64,000 bases of DNA from Kitasatospora aureofaciens (GCF_019192735.1 NZ_JAHTKP010000025.1:1-64000), one strand, 5' to 3'; shown: positions 49,563 to 58,230, counted from the first letter of the stretch. Notes: generated from the letters alone by a model not told the origin. Numbers and translations are program-made.

Positions 49563-50198
49563 ATGACCACCGAACTTGTCCCCACCGAGGCCGGGGACGC
49601 CCGGATCACCCACCACCGGGCCGCGGCGCCGAAGGCGGTGCTGGCGCTCGGGTACGGCGCGGGCGGCGGGATCGCGGCGCGGGACCTGGTGGCGCTGGCC
49701 GCGGCGCTGCCGCCGCGCGGGATCACCGTGGCGCTGGTCGAGCAGCCGTGGCGGGTGGCCGGGAAGAAGCTCGGCCCGGCGCCACGCACGCTGGACCTCG
49801 GCTGGACGCCGGTCGCCGAGCGGCTGGCCGGGCAGGGGCTGCCGCTGGTGGTCGGCGGGCGCAGCGCCGGGGCCCGGGTGGCCTGCCGGACCGGTGCGGC
49901 CACCGGGGCGGTGGGCGTGGTGGCGCTGGCGTTCCCGCTGCACCCGCCGGGCAAGCCGGAGAAGAGCCGGGCCGAGGAGCTGCTGGAGTCGGCGCTGCCG
50001 ACGCTGGTGGTGCAGAGCGTGGCGGATCCGTTCGGCGGGCCGGCGGAGTTCCCGGAGCTGCCGGCGGGGCACCTGATGGTGTCGGTGCCGTACGGGAGTC
50101 ACGGCTTCGAGGTGCCCAAGCGGGCGCCGATGGGGCAGGACGAGGTGCTGGAGCTGATCTGCGGGGCGGTCGGGGACTGGGTGCTGGGTCTGGTGTGA
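49563..50198 (+). CDS. Small alpha/beta-hydrolase (dienelactone-hydrolase/KANL3-Tex30-like)
   Basis: The 211-residue protein has a core alpha/beta-hydrolase layout: LALGYGAGGGIAARD, VALVEQPWRVAGKK, the nucleophile elbow VVGGRSAGARVA (Ser in GRSAGA), VVALAFPLHPPGKPEKSR, LVVQSVADPFGGP (Asp) and YGSHGF (His). This matches a compact family related to Tex30/KANL3 hydrolases with no known substrate. GGAG lies nine bases before the ATG. It precedes sigR by 184 bp, which includes a sigma-R promoter, so it is probably a separate unit. Confidence 0.85.
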   Translation: MTTELVPTEAGDARITHHRAAAPKAVLALGYGAGGGIAARDLVALAAALPPRGITVALVEQPWRVAGKKLGPAPRTLDLGWTPVAERLAGQGLPLVVGGRSAGARVACRTGAATGAVGVVALAFPLHPPGKPEKSRAEELLESALPTLVVQSVADPFGGPAEFPELPAGHLMVSVPYGSHGFEVPKRAPMGQDEVLELICGAVGDWVLGLV

Positions 50199-50315
50199 CC
50201 CCTGGTGCGACCGGTGAGGTGACCCGCGCTGCGACCCCCGCTGTGACCGGCGGGGCGCCTGTGAGCAGGGGGTTTCCGCTCGATGGGCCGTGCGGGTGAA
50301 AGCCCGGCGCGGGCG

Positions 50316-50341
50316 GGAATGCGGGCGGGGGTGGTGTGGTT
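50316..50341 (+). promoter_or_regulatory. Sigma-R autoregulatory promoter of sigR
   Basis: GGAAT (50316-50320) is followed after exactly 18 bases by GTT (50339-50341). This is the sigma-R consensus. Transcription would start about 35 bases before ATG 50383 and so include the upstream start of the long isoform. Confidence 0.9.
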
Positions 50342-50382
50342 GACACCCTCGTCAGCACGATTCCCGGTGAGAGGCAGGGCAG

Positions 50383-51288
50383 ATGGGTTCGATCGCGTGC
50401 CCCGAGCGGCCGGAGGAGCGCGAGGCCGCGGCGGCCTTCGCTCCCGCCTGGTCCGATTGGATTGACGCGGGCGAGAAGCCCGTCAGCCCGATATCCTCCA
50501 TTTCGGGGCGGCCCGCCGTGGGTCGTGCCCGCCATGCCGAGGAGGTGGGTCCGGTCGTCGGGACCGAGCACGAGGCCGAGCCTGGCCGGGGCCCAGATGA
50601 GGGCCGCCCCGAGGGCGAGGCGCTCACCGGTGAGGAGCTGGCCGAGGCGATCGGTGAGGACACCTTCCGGGTGTCGGCGGAGGAGACCGAGGAGGCCCGG
50701 CGGGAGCGCTTCGAGCGCGACGCCCTGGGCTACCTGGATCCGATGTACTCGGCCGCGCTGCGCATGACGCGCAACCCGGCCGATGCGGAGGACCTGCTCC
50801 AGGAGGCGTTCGCCAAGGCGTACGCGTCCTTCCACCAGTTCCGCGAGGGCACCAACCTCAAGGCCTGGCTGTACCGCATCCTCACCAACACGTTCATCAA
50901 CTCGTACCGCAAGAAGCAGCGGGAGCCCCAGCGCACCGCCGCGGAGGAGATCGAGGACTGGCAGCTGGCCCGCGCCGAGTCGCACATGTCGACCGGTCTG
51001 CGCTCGGCCGAGACGCAGGCCCTCGACCACCTCCCGGACAGCGACGTCAAGGACGCCCTCCAGGCCATCCCGGAGGAATTCCGGATCGCCGTCTATCTCG
51101 CGGACGTAGAAGGCTTTGCGTACAAGGAGATCGCGGACATCATGGGTACTCCCATCGGTACGGTGATGTCCCGGCTGCACCGCGGCCGTCGTCAGCTGCG
51201 CGGCATGCTGGAGGATTACGCCCGTGAGCGCGGGCTGGTCCCGGCCGGCAGCGGGGCAGGGCAGGAAGCGAAGGGCTCGGGCTCATGA
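50383..51288 (+). CDS. sigR: ECF sigma factor SigR (thiol-oxidative stress), with long and short isoforms
   Basis: The 301-residue frame from ATG 50383 has region 2 (FERDALGYLDPMYSAALRMT, DAEDLLQEAFAKAYASFHQF) and region 4 (ALQAIPEEFRIAVYLADVEG, then FAYKEIADIMGTPIGTVMSR). The first 54 residues are an extension. An internal GTG at 50545 begins VGPVVGTEHEAEP, resembling the annotated SigR start of S. coelicolor as I recall it. There a sigma-R-dependent promoter drives an unstable longer isoform with an extension of similar size. GAGAGGCAGGG precedes the upstream ATG. The last four bases overlap rsrA (ATGA), so sigma and anti-sigma factor are coupled. Confidence 0.94.
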   Translation: MGSIACPERPEEREAAAAFAPAWSDWIDAGEKPVSPISSISGRPAVGRARHAEEVGPVVGTEHEAEPGRGPDEGRPEGEALTGEELAEAIGEDTFRVSAEETEEARRERFERDALGYLDPMYSAALRMTRNPADAEDLLQEAFAKAYASFHQFREGTNLKAWLYRILTNTFINSYRKKQREPQRTAAEEIEDWQLARAESHMSTGLRSAETQALDHLPDSDVKDALQAIPEEFRIAVYLADVEGFAYKEIADIMGTPIGTVMSRLHRGRRQLRGMLEDYARERGLVPAGSGAGQEAKGSGS

Positions 51289-51692
51289 GCTGCGGCGATC
51301 CGCACGACACCGAGTGTGGCGAGGTCCTCGACCACCTCTATGAATTCCTCGACAACGAGATGGCAGAGGGCGACTGCGCGAAGCTGCGCGTGCACTTCGA
51401 GGAGTGCTCGCCCTGCCTCAAGCAGTACGGGCTGGAGCAGGCGATCAAGGCGCTGATCAAGCGCTCCTGCGGCTGCGACGACACTCCGACCGACCTGCGC
51501 AGCAAGGTGCTGGCCCGGATCGACTCGATCCGTTCCGGGCAGCGCTCCGGTGAGCAGGTGGTGGTCGCCGTCGAGAGCACGGTCGAGATCCACACCGAGA
51601 CCGCCAGGCCGGCCCCCACGGTGGCCGACGGCCCGGCGGAGCCGGCGGTCCGGCCCGGCTCGCCGGTCGAGGCGGGCGCCCAGGCGGAGTAA
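51285..51692 (+). CDS. rsrA: Zinc-containing redox-sensing anti-sigma factor RsrA
   Basis: The 135-residue protein has the ZAS motif HFEECSPC (H37, C41, C44), together with C3, H7, C11, C31, C61 and C62, a cysteine pattern identical to RsrA as I recall it. Reduced zinc-RsrA binds SigR. Disulfide stress forms a disulfide (C11 with C41 or C44), ejects zinc and frees the sigma factor. A Pro/Ala/Val-rich tail of about 60 residues follows the domain. Its ATG overlaps the sigR stop. A perfect 15-bp hairpin with a T-containing tail ends the operon. Confidence 0.96.
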   Translation: MSCGDPHDTECGEVLDHLYEFLDNEMAEGDCAKLRVHFEECSPCLKQYGLEQAIKALIKRSCGCDDTPTDLRSKVLARIDSIRSGQRSGEQVVVAVESTVEIHTETARPAPTVADGPAEPAVRPGSPVEAGAQAE

Positions 51693-51743
51693 CCGGCCGG
51701 GCCCGCCGGCGAGGGCGGGCCGATCGGTCCGGACACGGAGTTC

Positions 51744-51777
51744 AGCGGCCCCGGGAGCGTGTGCTCCCGGGGCCGCT
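51744..51777 (+). terminator. Perfect 15-bp hairpin terminator after sigR-rsrA
   Basis: AGCGGCCCCGGGAGC (51744-51758) pairs perfectly with GCTCCCGGGGCCGCT (51763-51777) around GTGT. CCCTTTCTGCTT follows. Confidence 0.9.
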
Positions 51778-51849
51778 CCCTTTCTGCTTGCATGCGCCGT
51801 CACTCGTTCGAGTGAGTTGGCGGTGTGCCAGCTGCGGCATTGCGCGACC

Positions 51850-53448
51850 ATGCGTCCCCACGCCCGACGAGCGGCCTATCCTCCTGACGGTAACTCACCG
51901 CCGGTCCGCCCGGCGCGCGAGCGCGGAGCGGGTCAGGACGGCGGGGAGGTCGAGATCGCTACCGACAGTGGAGGCCCGGCCCTGCCGGAGGGCGCGGCGC
52001 GGTACCTGGTGGCCGTCCCCGTGGCGGCGCTCTGCTGCCTGCTGCCGCTGCTGCCCGCCGGGGGTATGCCCGGCGTGCCGCGCTGGCTGGGCGCCCCGGT
52101 GGACTGGCCCAAGGTCGGGCTGCTGGGCTTCCTGCACGGCTGCTGGGAGTCGCTGGCCCAGGGACTGCCGACGCCCTGCCTGCACGTGGTCCGCCGACTG
52201 CTGCGCCGCCCGCCGCCGCCCGAACGGGCGCCCGCCCGGCCCGGCGTGAACGCCTTCTTCCCGGTGCTGTTCGCCGGCGTACTGATGCTTCCGCCGGCCG
52301 CCGCCGCGCTGGTCGCCGCGCCGGCCGCGCTGCTCGGCGGCCCCGGCGGGCGGCGCCACCGGCAGCGGCAGCTGTGGAACGGCTCCCAGCTCGCGTTGTG
52401 TGCCTTCGCCGCCGCGGCGGCCTTCCACCTGCTGCACGGGCCACAGCTGCTGCTCGGCTCCCGCTTTCCGGCCGCGCTGCTGCCCAGCCTCGCCGCCCTG
52501 GCCGCGTTCTGCCTGGTCAACGGGGTGCTGGTGGGCGTCATGCTGATGCTCACCGAGGACCGCCGGGCCGACGTGCTGCTGCGCGGGGCCTGCACGGTGT
52601 GCGGGCTGCCGGTACTGGTGCACGCGGCCGGCGGGCTCATGGTGGCCGTCCTGTGGCAGGGCCCGTACGGGGCGTTCGCCGCGCTGCTCGCCCTGCTGCC
52701 GCTGTCCATCTCGGCATGGGTGTTCGCCCAGGGGCACCGCGAGCGGGACGCCCACCAGGCGACCGTCCAGGCGCTGGTGCAGGCCGTCGAGATCAAGGAC
52801 GCGTACACCCGCGGGCACAGCGAACGGGTCGGCCGGGCCGCCGTGCTGATCGCCGGTCAGCTCGGCATGGAGGCCGAGCGGCTGCGCACCCTGCGGTTCG
52901 CCGGGATCCTGCACGACGTCGGCAAGCTGGGCGTGGCCACCGAACTCCTGCGCAGAAACGGTCCCCTCAGCGAGACCGAGCGGCGGGCCGTCGAGGTCCA
53001 CCCGGTGTACGGGTACGAGCTGGTGCGCGGGATCGCCTTCCTCGGCGAGGCGCACGACGGGATCCTGCACCACCACGAGCGGATGGACGGGCGCGGCTAC
53101 CCCAGCGGGCTGACCGGCGACCGGATCCCCGAGTTCGCCCGGATCATCTCCGTCGCCGACGCCTTCGACTCGATGACCTCGACCCGCTCCTACCGGCGCG
53201 GACGGCCTGTCGCCGAGGCCGTCGCCGAGCTGGAGCGCTGCTCGGGCAGCCAGTTCGACCCGGTCATGGTCCGGGCGCTGATCGACGCGCTGGCCGTGCA
53301 CGACTGGCAGCCGGTGCTGCCGCCGCCGCCCGGAGACTGCCTGCGGGCCGTCCCGGACATCCCGCTGGGCGTGCCCGAGCCGGTCCGGGCCGCGCCGCGC
53401 CGGGTGCCCGCCCAGGGCAGGACCGTCCCCACGGCCGGACAGACGTGA
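51850..53448 (+). CDS. Membrane HD-GYP-type phosphohydrolase
   Basis: The protein (532 residues from ATG 51850) has several hydrophobic helices to about residue 290 (LVAVPVAALCCLLPLLPAG, FFPVLFAGVLMLPPAAAALVA, FAALLALLPLSISAWVFA), then a cytoplasmic HD-GYP domain: HSERVGRAAVLIAGQ, LHDVGKLGV, HPVYGYELV, LHHHERMDGRGYPSGLTGD and ADAFDSMTSTRSYR. HD-GYP domains usually hydrolyse cyclic-di-GMP. The exact start is uncertain, because no ATG/GTG with a good ribosome site lies between 51850 and the first helix. The stop overlaps the next HD protein (GTGA). Confidence 0.85.
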   Translation: MRPHARRAAYPPDGNSPPVRPARERGAGQDGGEVEIATDSGGPALPEGAARYLVAVPVAALCCLLPLLPAGGMPGVPRWLGAPVDWPKVGLLGFLHGCWESLAQGLPTPCLHVVRRLLRRPPPPERAPARPGVNAFFPVLFAGVLMLPPAAAALVAAPAALLGGPGGRRHRQRQLWNGSQLALCAFAAAAAFHLLHGPQLLLGSRFPAALLPSLAALAAFCLVNGVLVGVMLMLTEDRRADVLLRGACTVCGLPVLVHAAGGLMVAVLWQGPYGAFAALLALLPLSISAWVFAQGHRERDAHQATVQALVQAVEIKDAYTRGHSERVGRAAVLIAGQLGMEAERLRTLRFAGILHDVGKLGVATELLRRNGPLSETERRAVEVHPVYGYELVRGIAFLGEAHDGILHHHERMDGRGYPSGLTGDRIPEFARIISVADAFDSMTSTRSYRRGRPVAEAVAELERCSGSQFDPVMVRALIDALAVHDWQPVLPPPPGDCLRAVPDIPLGVPEPVRAAPRRVPAQGRTVPTAGQT

Positions 53449-54941
53449 CCGGCGCGGGCGTGACGGGCGGGGGTGTGATGGGCGGGGGCATGAACGGCGG
53501 AGGCATGACCGGTGCACGCGGTGCGGGCGCGGTGCGGGCGGCGGCGGCCGTGCTGCTGGCCGTCGCACTGGTGACGGTCGCGGTGCGCGGCATCGAGGAA
53601 CCTGGGGTCGCCCTGGCGTTCACGGCGCTGATCGCGCTCGGCGAGTGCGTCCGGATCACCCTTCCGGGCGACCGCGAACAGGCGCCCATCGGCGCGGCCG
53701 GTGCGCTCGCGTACGCCCTGCTCGGGCCGCTGCGCGGGCTGCCCACCGCGCACGGGACGCTCCAGGTGGTTGCGATCACCGGCATCGGCCTGCTGCTGGC
53801 GTGGCTGCCCGGGCTCGCCCTGCCGAGGCCCAGCCGACCGCACCGGCGACCGCCCTGGGCCGACCCGGCCCGGCGGGACAGCGCCGCCCGGCGGCTGCTC
53901 GGGGTCGGCTTCGCCGCCGCCGTCTTCCAGCCGCTCTACAACGGCGGCCTGGTCGACCGCTTCTCGCCCGAGGGCCCGGCGTACGGGGTGTTCCTGACCG
54001 CCGTCGCCGCGCTGGCTGCGCTCTGCGACGCCACGCTGGCGGCGGTGCTGCGGTGCGACTGGGCCTGGCGGCCCGGTTTCGTCGTCGGCCCGGAGGGCGG
54101 GCCGGGCGGCGGTGGGGTGCGGGCATCGCAAGGCGGAGGGCGGGGGCACCGCCCGGCCGCCGGGAAGGCACGTGGGACTTCGGCGGCGCGCCCCAGGACC
54201 GGGCTGCGCTTCCCGGCCGCCCTGGAGGACGAGCTGCGGTCACTGTTCGGGATCGGCTCGGCGATCGTCGCCACCGGGATGCTGGTCAGCCTGGCGGCCG
54301 GCGAGGTCGGGCTGTGGGCGTTGCCGCTGTTCTGCACCCCGCTGCTGCTCGCCCAGGTGTCGTTCCGGCGGGCCGCGGCCGTCCGGGCCACCACCGGGCA
54401 GACCATCGCCAGCCTGGCCCGGGCCACCGAGGTGGCCGGCTACACCCCGCACGGGCACGCCCGCCGGGTCGCCGACACGGCGTGCGCGCTGGGCCGCGAG
54501 CTGGGGCTGGGCACCCGGGAGCTCGCCCTGCTGGAGTACGCGGCGCTGATGCACGACATCGGGCAGCTGTCGCTGGTCGAGCCCGTGCCGGACGGCGCCA
54601 CCGCGCTGCTGCCCTGCGCGGAGCAGCAGCGGATCGCCCGGCTCGGCAGCGAGGTGATCAGCCGTACCGGGGTGCCCCGGCAGGTGGCCGAGCAGGTCGC
54701 CCGGCTGGCCGACCCCTGCGCCGGGCCGGCCGGCGGCGACGGCTCGGTGCCGCTGGCGGCCCGGATCATCCGGGTGGCCAACGCACACGACGACCTGCTG
54801 ACGGCGGCCCGCGGACGCGGGGTCGGCGAGGCGGTGGGGCGGCTGGAGGCCATGGAGGTGCTGCGGCTGGGCCGGGGGCGGGTGTACGACGCGCGGGTGG
54901 TGGACGCCCTGGCCCGCGTGGGCGGCCAGAGCCGGGGCTGA
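53445..54941 (+). CDS. Second membrane protein with degenerate HD domain
   Basis: The 498-residue protein starts with a Gly/Met/Val repeat in which several codons could act as start (GTG 53445 is the first and overlaps the previous stop). Helices follow (VLLAVALVTVAVRG, LQVVAITGIGLLLAWLPGLAL, GVFLTAVAALAALCDATLAAV). Then comes a Gly/Arg-rich linker (about 220-250), a further helical pair, and an HD-type domain at about 315-490: GHARRVADTACALGRELG, LLEYAALMHDIGQLSL and RIIRVANAHDDLL. The GYP motif of the preceding protein is absent. The tandem pair is probably an operon; a paralogue that lost part of the catalytic domain may regulate the first. Confidence 0.8.
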   Translation: MTGAGVTGGGVMGGGMNGGGMTGARGAGAVRAAAAVLLAVALVTVAVRGIEEPGVALAFTALIALGECVRITLPGDREQAPIGAAGALAYALLGPLRGLPTAHGTLQVVAITGIGLLLAWLPGLALPRPSRPHRRPPWADPARRDSAARRLLGVGFAAAVFQPLYNGGLVDRFSPEGPAYGVFLTAVAALAALCDATLAAVLRCDWAWRPGFVVGPEGGPGGGGVRASQGGGRGHRPAAGKARGTSAARPRTGLRFPAALEDELRSLFGIGSAIVATGMLVSLAAGEVGLWALPLFCTPLLLAQVSFRRAAAVRATTGQTIASLARATEVAGYTPHGHARRVADTACALGRELGLGTRELALLEYAALMHDIGQLSLVEPVPDGATALLPCAEQQRIARLGSEVISRTGVPRQVAEQVARLADPCAGPAGGDGSVPLAARIIRVANAHDDLLTAARGRGVGEAVGRLEAMEVLRLGRGRVYDARVVDALARVGGQSRG

Positions 54942-55409
54942 CCGCCGGGCCGAAGAGGTGGTGGGGTCGGAGCGGCGGGCCGTGGGCCCGGCGTGGGGCC
55001 GAGTCAGGCTGATGGGCCGGACGGACCCGGCGTGGGGCCGAGCCGGGATGGTTGATCGGTCGGCGCAGGTGCGGTGTGGGGCGAGCTCTGGAGCGGCCTG
55101 TCCGGGCCGGGCAGCTCCGGGCGGGCCGGTGGGTGCGTCGCGGGTGTGGGGTGCAGGTGGTGCGTGGGGCCGAGCAGGGGGCCGTCGGGGTTGAGGTGGG
55201 GCGGTGGGGCGGGCAGGCTGGGTAGGAGCGGCCCCAACCTCGGCGGTGGGGAGCGCAGTCGGGGGCGGGCGTGGTTGGATGCGGTCGTAGCGTGGAACAC
55301 CGACCCGGGGCACCGGGCCCGTACCCCGCGGAAGCTCCTCTGTCTCTGCGGAAGTAGGGGCGGGAGGAGCGGTACGGGACTTGAGCGGACGACGACGGCA
55401 GGGACGAAC
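54942..55409. other. G-rich intergenic region with degenerate tandem repeats
   Basis: The 468 bp between two genes hold no convincing CDS. GCGTGGGGCCGAG-like units recur at about 54992, 55033 and (diverged) 55074 and 55159. The 5' half is almost free of C-runs and is G-biased on the plus strand. Bases 55280-55400 look like ordinary promoter-bearing sequence, but I could not fix a promoter. Confidence 0.6.
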
Positions 55410-56402
55410 GTGAGGATCTTCCACCGGGCACGGCACCGGCCGTCCGCCACCTGGCGGCAGACGACCGACCGGGCTTTCACGCTGATCGGCGACGGCCGCT
55501 ACGAGGACGCGGGCGCGCTGCTGGTGATGGCCGCCGACCTGGAGCCGTGGCTCTCCGACTCCTGGTTCAACCTCGCCCTGCTGCACAAGTTCCGCCGCGA
55601 CTGGGAGCAGGCCCGCTCGGCCGGCCTGCGGGCCGTCGCGCTGCTCGACCGCGAGCACGGCGCCCCCGACTGGTGGAACCTGGGCATCACCGCGACCGCC
55701 CTGCAGGACTGGCCGCTGGCCCGCCGCGCCTGGCAGGCGTACGGGCTGAAGCTGCCCGGCGGCCCCGGCGCGCAGCCGGACGGCCCGGTCAGCCTGGACC
55801 TCGGCACCACGCCGGTGCGGCTCTCCCCGGACGGCGAGTCCGAGGTGGTGTGGGGCCGCCGGCTGGACCCGGCCCGGATCGAGGTGCTGTCCATCCCGCT
55901 GCCGTCCTCCGGCCGCCGCTGGGGCGAGGTGGTGCTGCACGACGGCGCCCCGCACGGCGAGCGGGTCACCGACGGGGTCGCGTACCCGGTGTTCGACGAG
56001 ATCGAGCTGTGGGCGCCGTCCCCGGTGCCGACGTACGTGGTGCTGCTGCAGGCCGCCACGGCGGGGGACCGGGACGCGCTGGAGCGGATGGTCGCGGACT
56101 CGGGCTTCGCGGCGGAGGACTGGACGTCCTCGGTGCGGCTGCTCTGCCGGGCCTGTTCGGAGAGCCGGATGGCCTCGGACGACGGGCACACCGCCCACCA
56201 CGACCCGCACGACGACGGCGACGCCGCGCACCCCGGCCACCTGAGCCACCTGAGCCAGGGCGGCGCGGCCGGGATGTCCTGGCTGGTGGAGCGGGAGTGC
56301 GGGATTGCCGCGCCGGCCCATCTGGTGCGGACGCTGCTGGAGCGGTGGGTCGCCGCCGCCCCGGCGAGCCGGGCATATCGCGATCTTGAAGAAGTCTGCT
56401 GA
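55410..56402 (+). CDS. Tetratricopeptide repeat protein of unknown function
   Basis: The 330-residue protein has an N-terminal TPR-like region at about 15-115 (RAFTLIGDGRYEDAGALLVM, LEPWLSDSWFNLALLHKFRR, WWNLGITATALQDWPLARRA). A beta-rich domain follows (PVSLDLGTTPVRLSPDGESE, VWGRRLDPARIEVLSIPLPS, VAYPVFDEIELWAPSP). A C-terminal part includes a His/Asp-rich stretch (DDGHTAHHDPHDDGDAAHPG) that could bind metal. I do not recognise the domain combination beyond TPR. GTG 55410 follows GGCAGGGA. The gene lies 65 bp upstream of peptide deformylase in the same direction. Confidence 0.78.
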   Translation: MRIFHRARHRPSATWRQTTDRAFTLIGDGRYEDAGALLVMAADLEPWLSDSWFNLALLHKFRRDWEQARSAGLRAVALLDREHGAPDWWNLGITATALQDWPLARRAWQAYGLKLPGGPGAQPDGPVSLDLGTTPVRLSPDGESEVVWGRRLDPARIEVLSIPLPSSGRRWGEVVLHDGAPHGERVTDGVAYPVFDEIELWAPSPVPTYVVLLQAATAGDRDALERMVADSGFAAEDWTSSVRLLCRACSESRMASDDGHTAHHDPHDDGDAAHPGHLSHLSQGGAAGMSWLVERECGIAAPAHLVRTLLERWVAAAPASRAYRDLEEVC

Positions 56403-56467
56403 GCGGGCCGCTTACCCTTGAGCGGTATACCTCGACAGTCCTCGGATTCGGAAGCGGAATAGCAGCG

Positions 56468-57106
56468 ATGGCGGAGCAGCACGACCAGCAGCACGAGCAC
56501 GACCTGGAGGGGGCGGCGCCCGAGGCCCCGGTGAAGGTGGTCGGCGAGGAGCCGGACCTCTCCAAGGGCACCGCGCGTCCGATCACCGTGGTCGGCAACC
56601 CCGTTCTGCACCGCGAGGTCAAGGACGTCACCGCGTTCGACGCCGAGCTGTCGGCGCTGATCGACGACATGTTCCAGTCGATGTACGCAGCCGAGGGCGT
56701 GGGCCTCGCGGCCAACCAGATCGGCGTGGACCTCAAGGTCTTCGTCTACGACTGCCCGGACGACGAGGGCGTGCGCCACATCGGCCACGTGATCAACCCG
56801 GTGCTGGAGGAGTACCCGGCCGACCGCAAGCGGGTGCTGGACGACGGCAACGAGGGCTGCCTCTCGGTGCCGACCGCGTACGCGGAGCTGCCCCGCCCCG
56901 ACTACGCCGCGGTCACCGGCGTGGACAAGGACGGCAACCCGATCCGGGTCGAGGGCACCGGCTTCTTCGCCCGCTGCCTGCAGCACGAGACCGACCACCT
57001 GTACGGCTTCCTCTACATCGACAAGCTGTCGAAGCGGGACCGCAAGGACGCCCTGCGGCAGATGGCCGAGGGCACCCCGCGGTACGCGACCGTGCCGAAC
57101 GAGTAA
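56468..57106 (+). CDS. def: Peptide deformylase
   Basis: The 212-residue enzyme has all three deformylase motifs: GVGLAANQIGV, EGCLSVP (metal Cys) and QHETDHLYG (HExxH equivalent). It removes the formyl group from the initiator Met of nascent proteins. The first 35 residues are an acidic, His/Gln-rich extension (EQHDQQHEHDLEGAAPEAP) not part of the fold. The ATG is the only reasonable start. A 14-bp hairpin follows and also serves the convergent ferritin-like gene. Confidence 0.96.
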   Translation: MAEQHDQQHEHDLEGAAPEAPVKVVGEEPDLSKGTARPITVVGNPVLHREVKDVTAFDAELSALIDDMFQSMYAAEGVGLAANQIGVDLKVFVYDCPDDEGVRHIGHVINPVLEEYPADRKRVLDDGNEGCLSVPTAYAELPRPDYAAVTGVDKDGNPIRVEGTGFFARCLQHETDHLYGFLYIDKLSKRDRKDALRQMAEGTPRYATVPNE

Positions 57107-57122
57107 CGGCTGATGGCGTGTT

Positions 57123-57155
57123 GAAGGCCGGTGCGGGCGATCCGCACCGGCCTTC
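57123..57155. terminator. Bidirectional hairpin after def
   Basis: GAAGGCCGGTGCGG (57123-57136) pairs perfectly with CCGCACCGGCCTTC (57142-57155). Confidence 0.88.
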
Positions 57156-57171
57156 GTGCTGTCCGTTGTGC

Positions 57172-58230
57172 CTACTGCTGGACGAACAGCCACTCCGGGC
57201 CGTAGGCGAAGCGGGGGTTGGCGGGCAGCTTGACGCCGTTGATCTGCTGGGCCGTCCCGCGCATGGCGCCCATCAGGCCGATCGCGGTGCCGATCGACGC
57301 GGACCCGAGGTCGCTCCAGGCCTCTTCGAGGGCACGCAGCATGTTGCTGTACTGCTGGTTGAAGGTGTGCAGGAGCCGGGCGGTGTCCGGGTCGGGCTGG
57401 TTGGGCTTGTCGTTCGCCCACCCGCCCTTGGGCACCCGGGCGACCGGGGACGTCGGGGGGAGGGGGACCGGGTCGCCGGTGAACTCCCACCGCATGGTCT
57501 TGGGGTTCAGGACGAGCCGCTTGCCCTCGGCGATCTCCTTGAAGGCGTAGTAGTGGGCGAGTTCGCCCGGGTCGCCGGGGAACGGGTTCTCGGGGGAGCA
57601 CTCGGTGCCCTCACCCTGGGACTGAATGATCTTGATTGCCTTGAGGACGTCGTCGATGGTGTTCATCGGGACGATGTCGTTGCCGGCGCCGTGCTTCGCT
57701 CCGAGGGGGAACGTCACCTGCCGCTGACCGGTGAGCAGGTGGGCGTACTTCGGAAAGACCTTGGCGATCCGCTGGTAGAAGGCGCCGATCGTGTTGCCGT
57801 CGAGCGCGAAGGCGAGCGGGTTCTCGGGCTTCTCGATGTCGGAGAACAGCTTGGCCGACTCCCGGGTCAGCCCGCTGAGGTAGACCTTCAGCCCGGGGTT
57901 GACCTTGCCGGGGAGCTCGCCCGGGTACTTGGGGACGGTGAGCGGGTTGGTGAGGACGACGGTGCCACCGATGCTGGTGAGCATGTTGCAGACCAGGCCG
58001 AAGTGGGACATCTCATCGAAGATGATCTCGCGGATCGTCTGGTAGACGCCGGCCGTGTTGTCCTGGTTGGTGATCGACCAGAGCGCGGTGGCGTAGGGCG
58101 GGATGGTCGCCAACTCCAGCATGATCGCGTGGCCGAGGGCGTCCTTGAGTTCCTGCTCGGTCCAGTCCTCCTCCGCCATGCTCATGAGTCGGACGATGCC
58201 GTCGCCCTCGTAGTCCAGAACTGCCGTCAC
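57172..58230 (-). CDS. Ferritin-like domain protein related to the VioB/RebD N-terminal domain
   Basis: The 352-residue protein has a ferritin-like four-helix domain with conserved carboxylates: GHAIMLELATIPPYATALWS, REIIFDEMSHFGLVCNMLTS, IGGTVVLTNP and, later, LAHYYAFKEIAEGKRLV. LELATIPPY and EMSHFGLVCNML match the domain found in iminophenylpyruvate dimer synthases (VioB, RebD, StaD), but here it stands alone and no bisindole pathway genes are near. GTG 58230 (GAAAGGGGC upstream) is the start. It is the first gene of an accessory patch between def and nrdB. A metal-dependent oxidase role is inference. Confidence 0.75.
   Translation of the reverse strand: MTAVLDYEGDGIVRLMSMAEEDWTEQELKDALGHAIMLELATIPPYATALWSITNQDNTAGVYQTIREIIFDEMSHFGLVCNMLTSIGGTVVLTNPLTVPKYPGELPGKVNPGLKVYLSGLTRESAKLFSDIEKPENPLAFALDGNTIGAFYQRIAKVFPKYAHLLTGQRQVTFPLGAKHGAGNDIVPMNTIDDVLKAIKIIQSQGEGTECSPENPFPGDPGELAHYYAFKEIAEGKRLVLNPKTMRWEFTGDPVPLPPTSPVARVPKGGWANDKPNQPDPDTARLLHTFNQQYSNMLRALEEAWSDLGSASIGTAIGLMGAMRGTAQQINGVKLPANPRFAYGPEWLFVQQ

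Noticed and set aside
56401..56467. Sigma-R promoter upstream of def
   Set aside because: GGAAT occurs at 56456, but only a few bases before the ATG and without a GTT at 18 bases; no match upstream.
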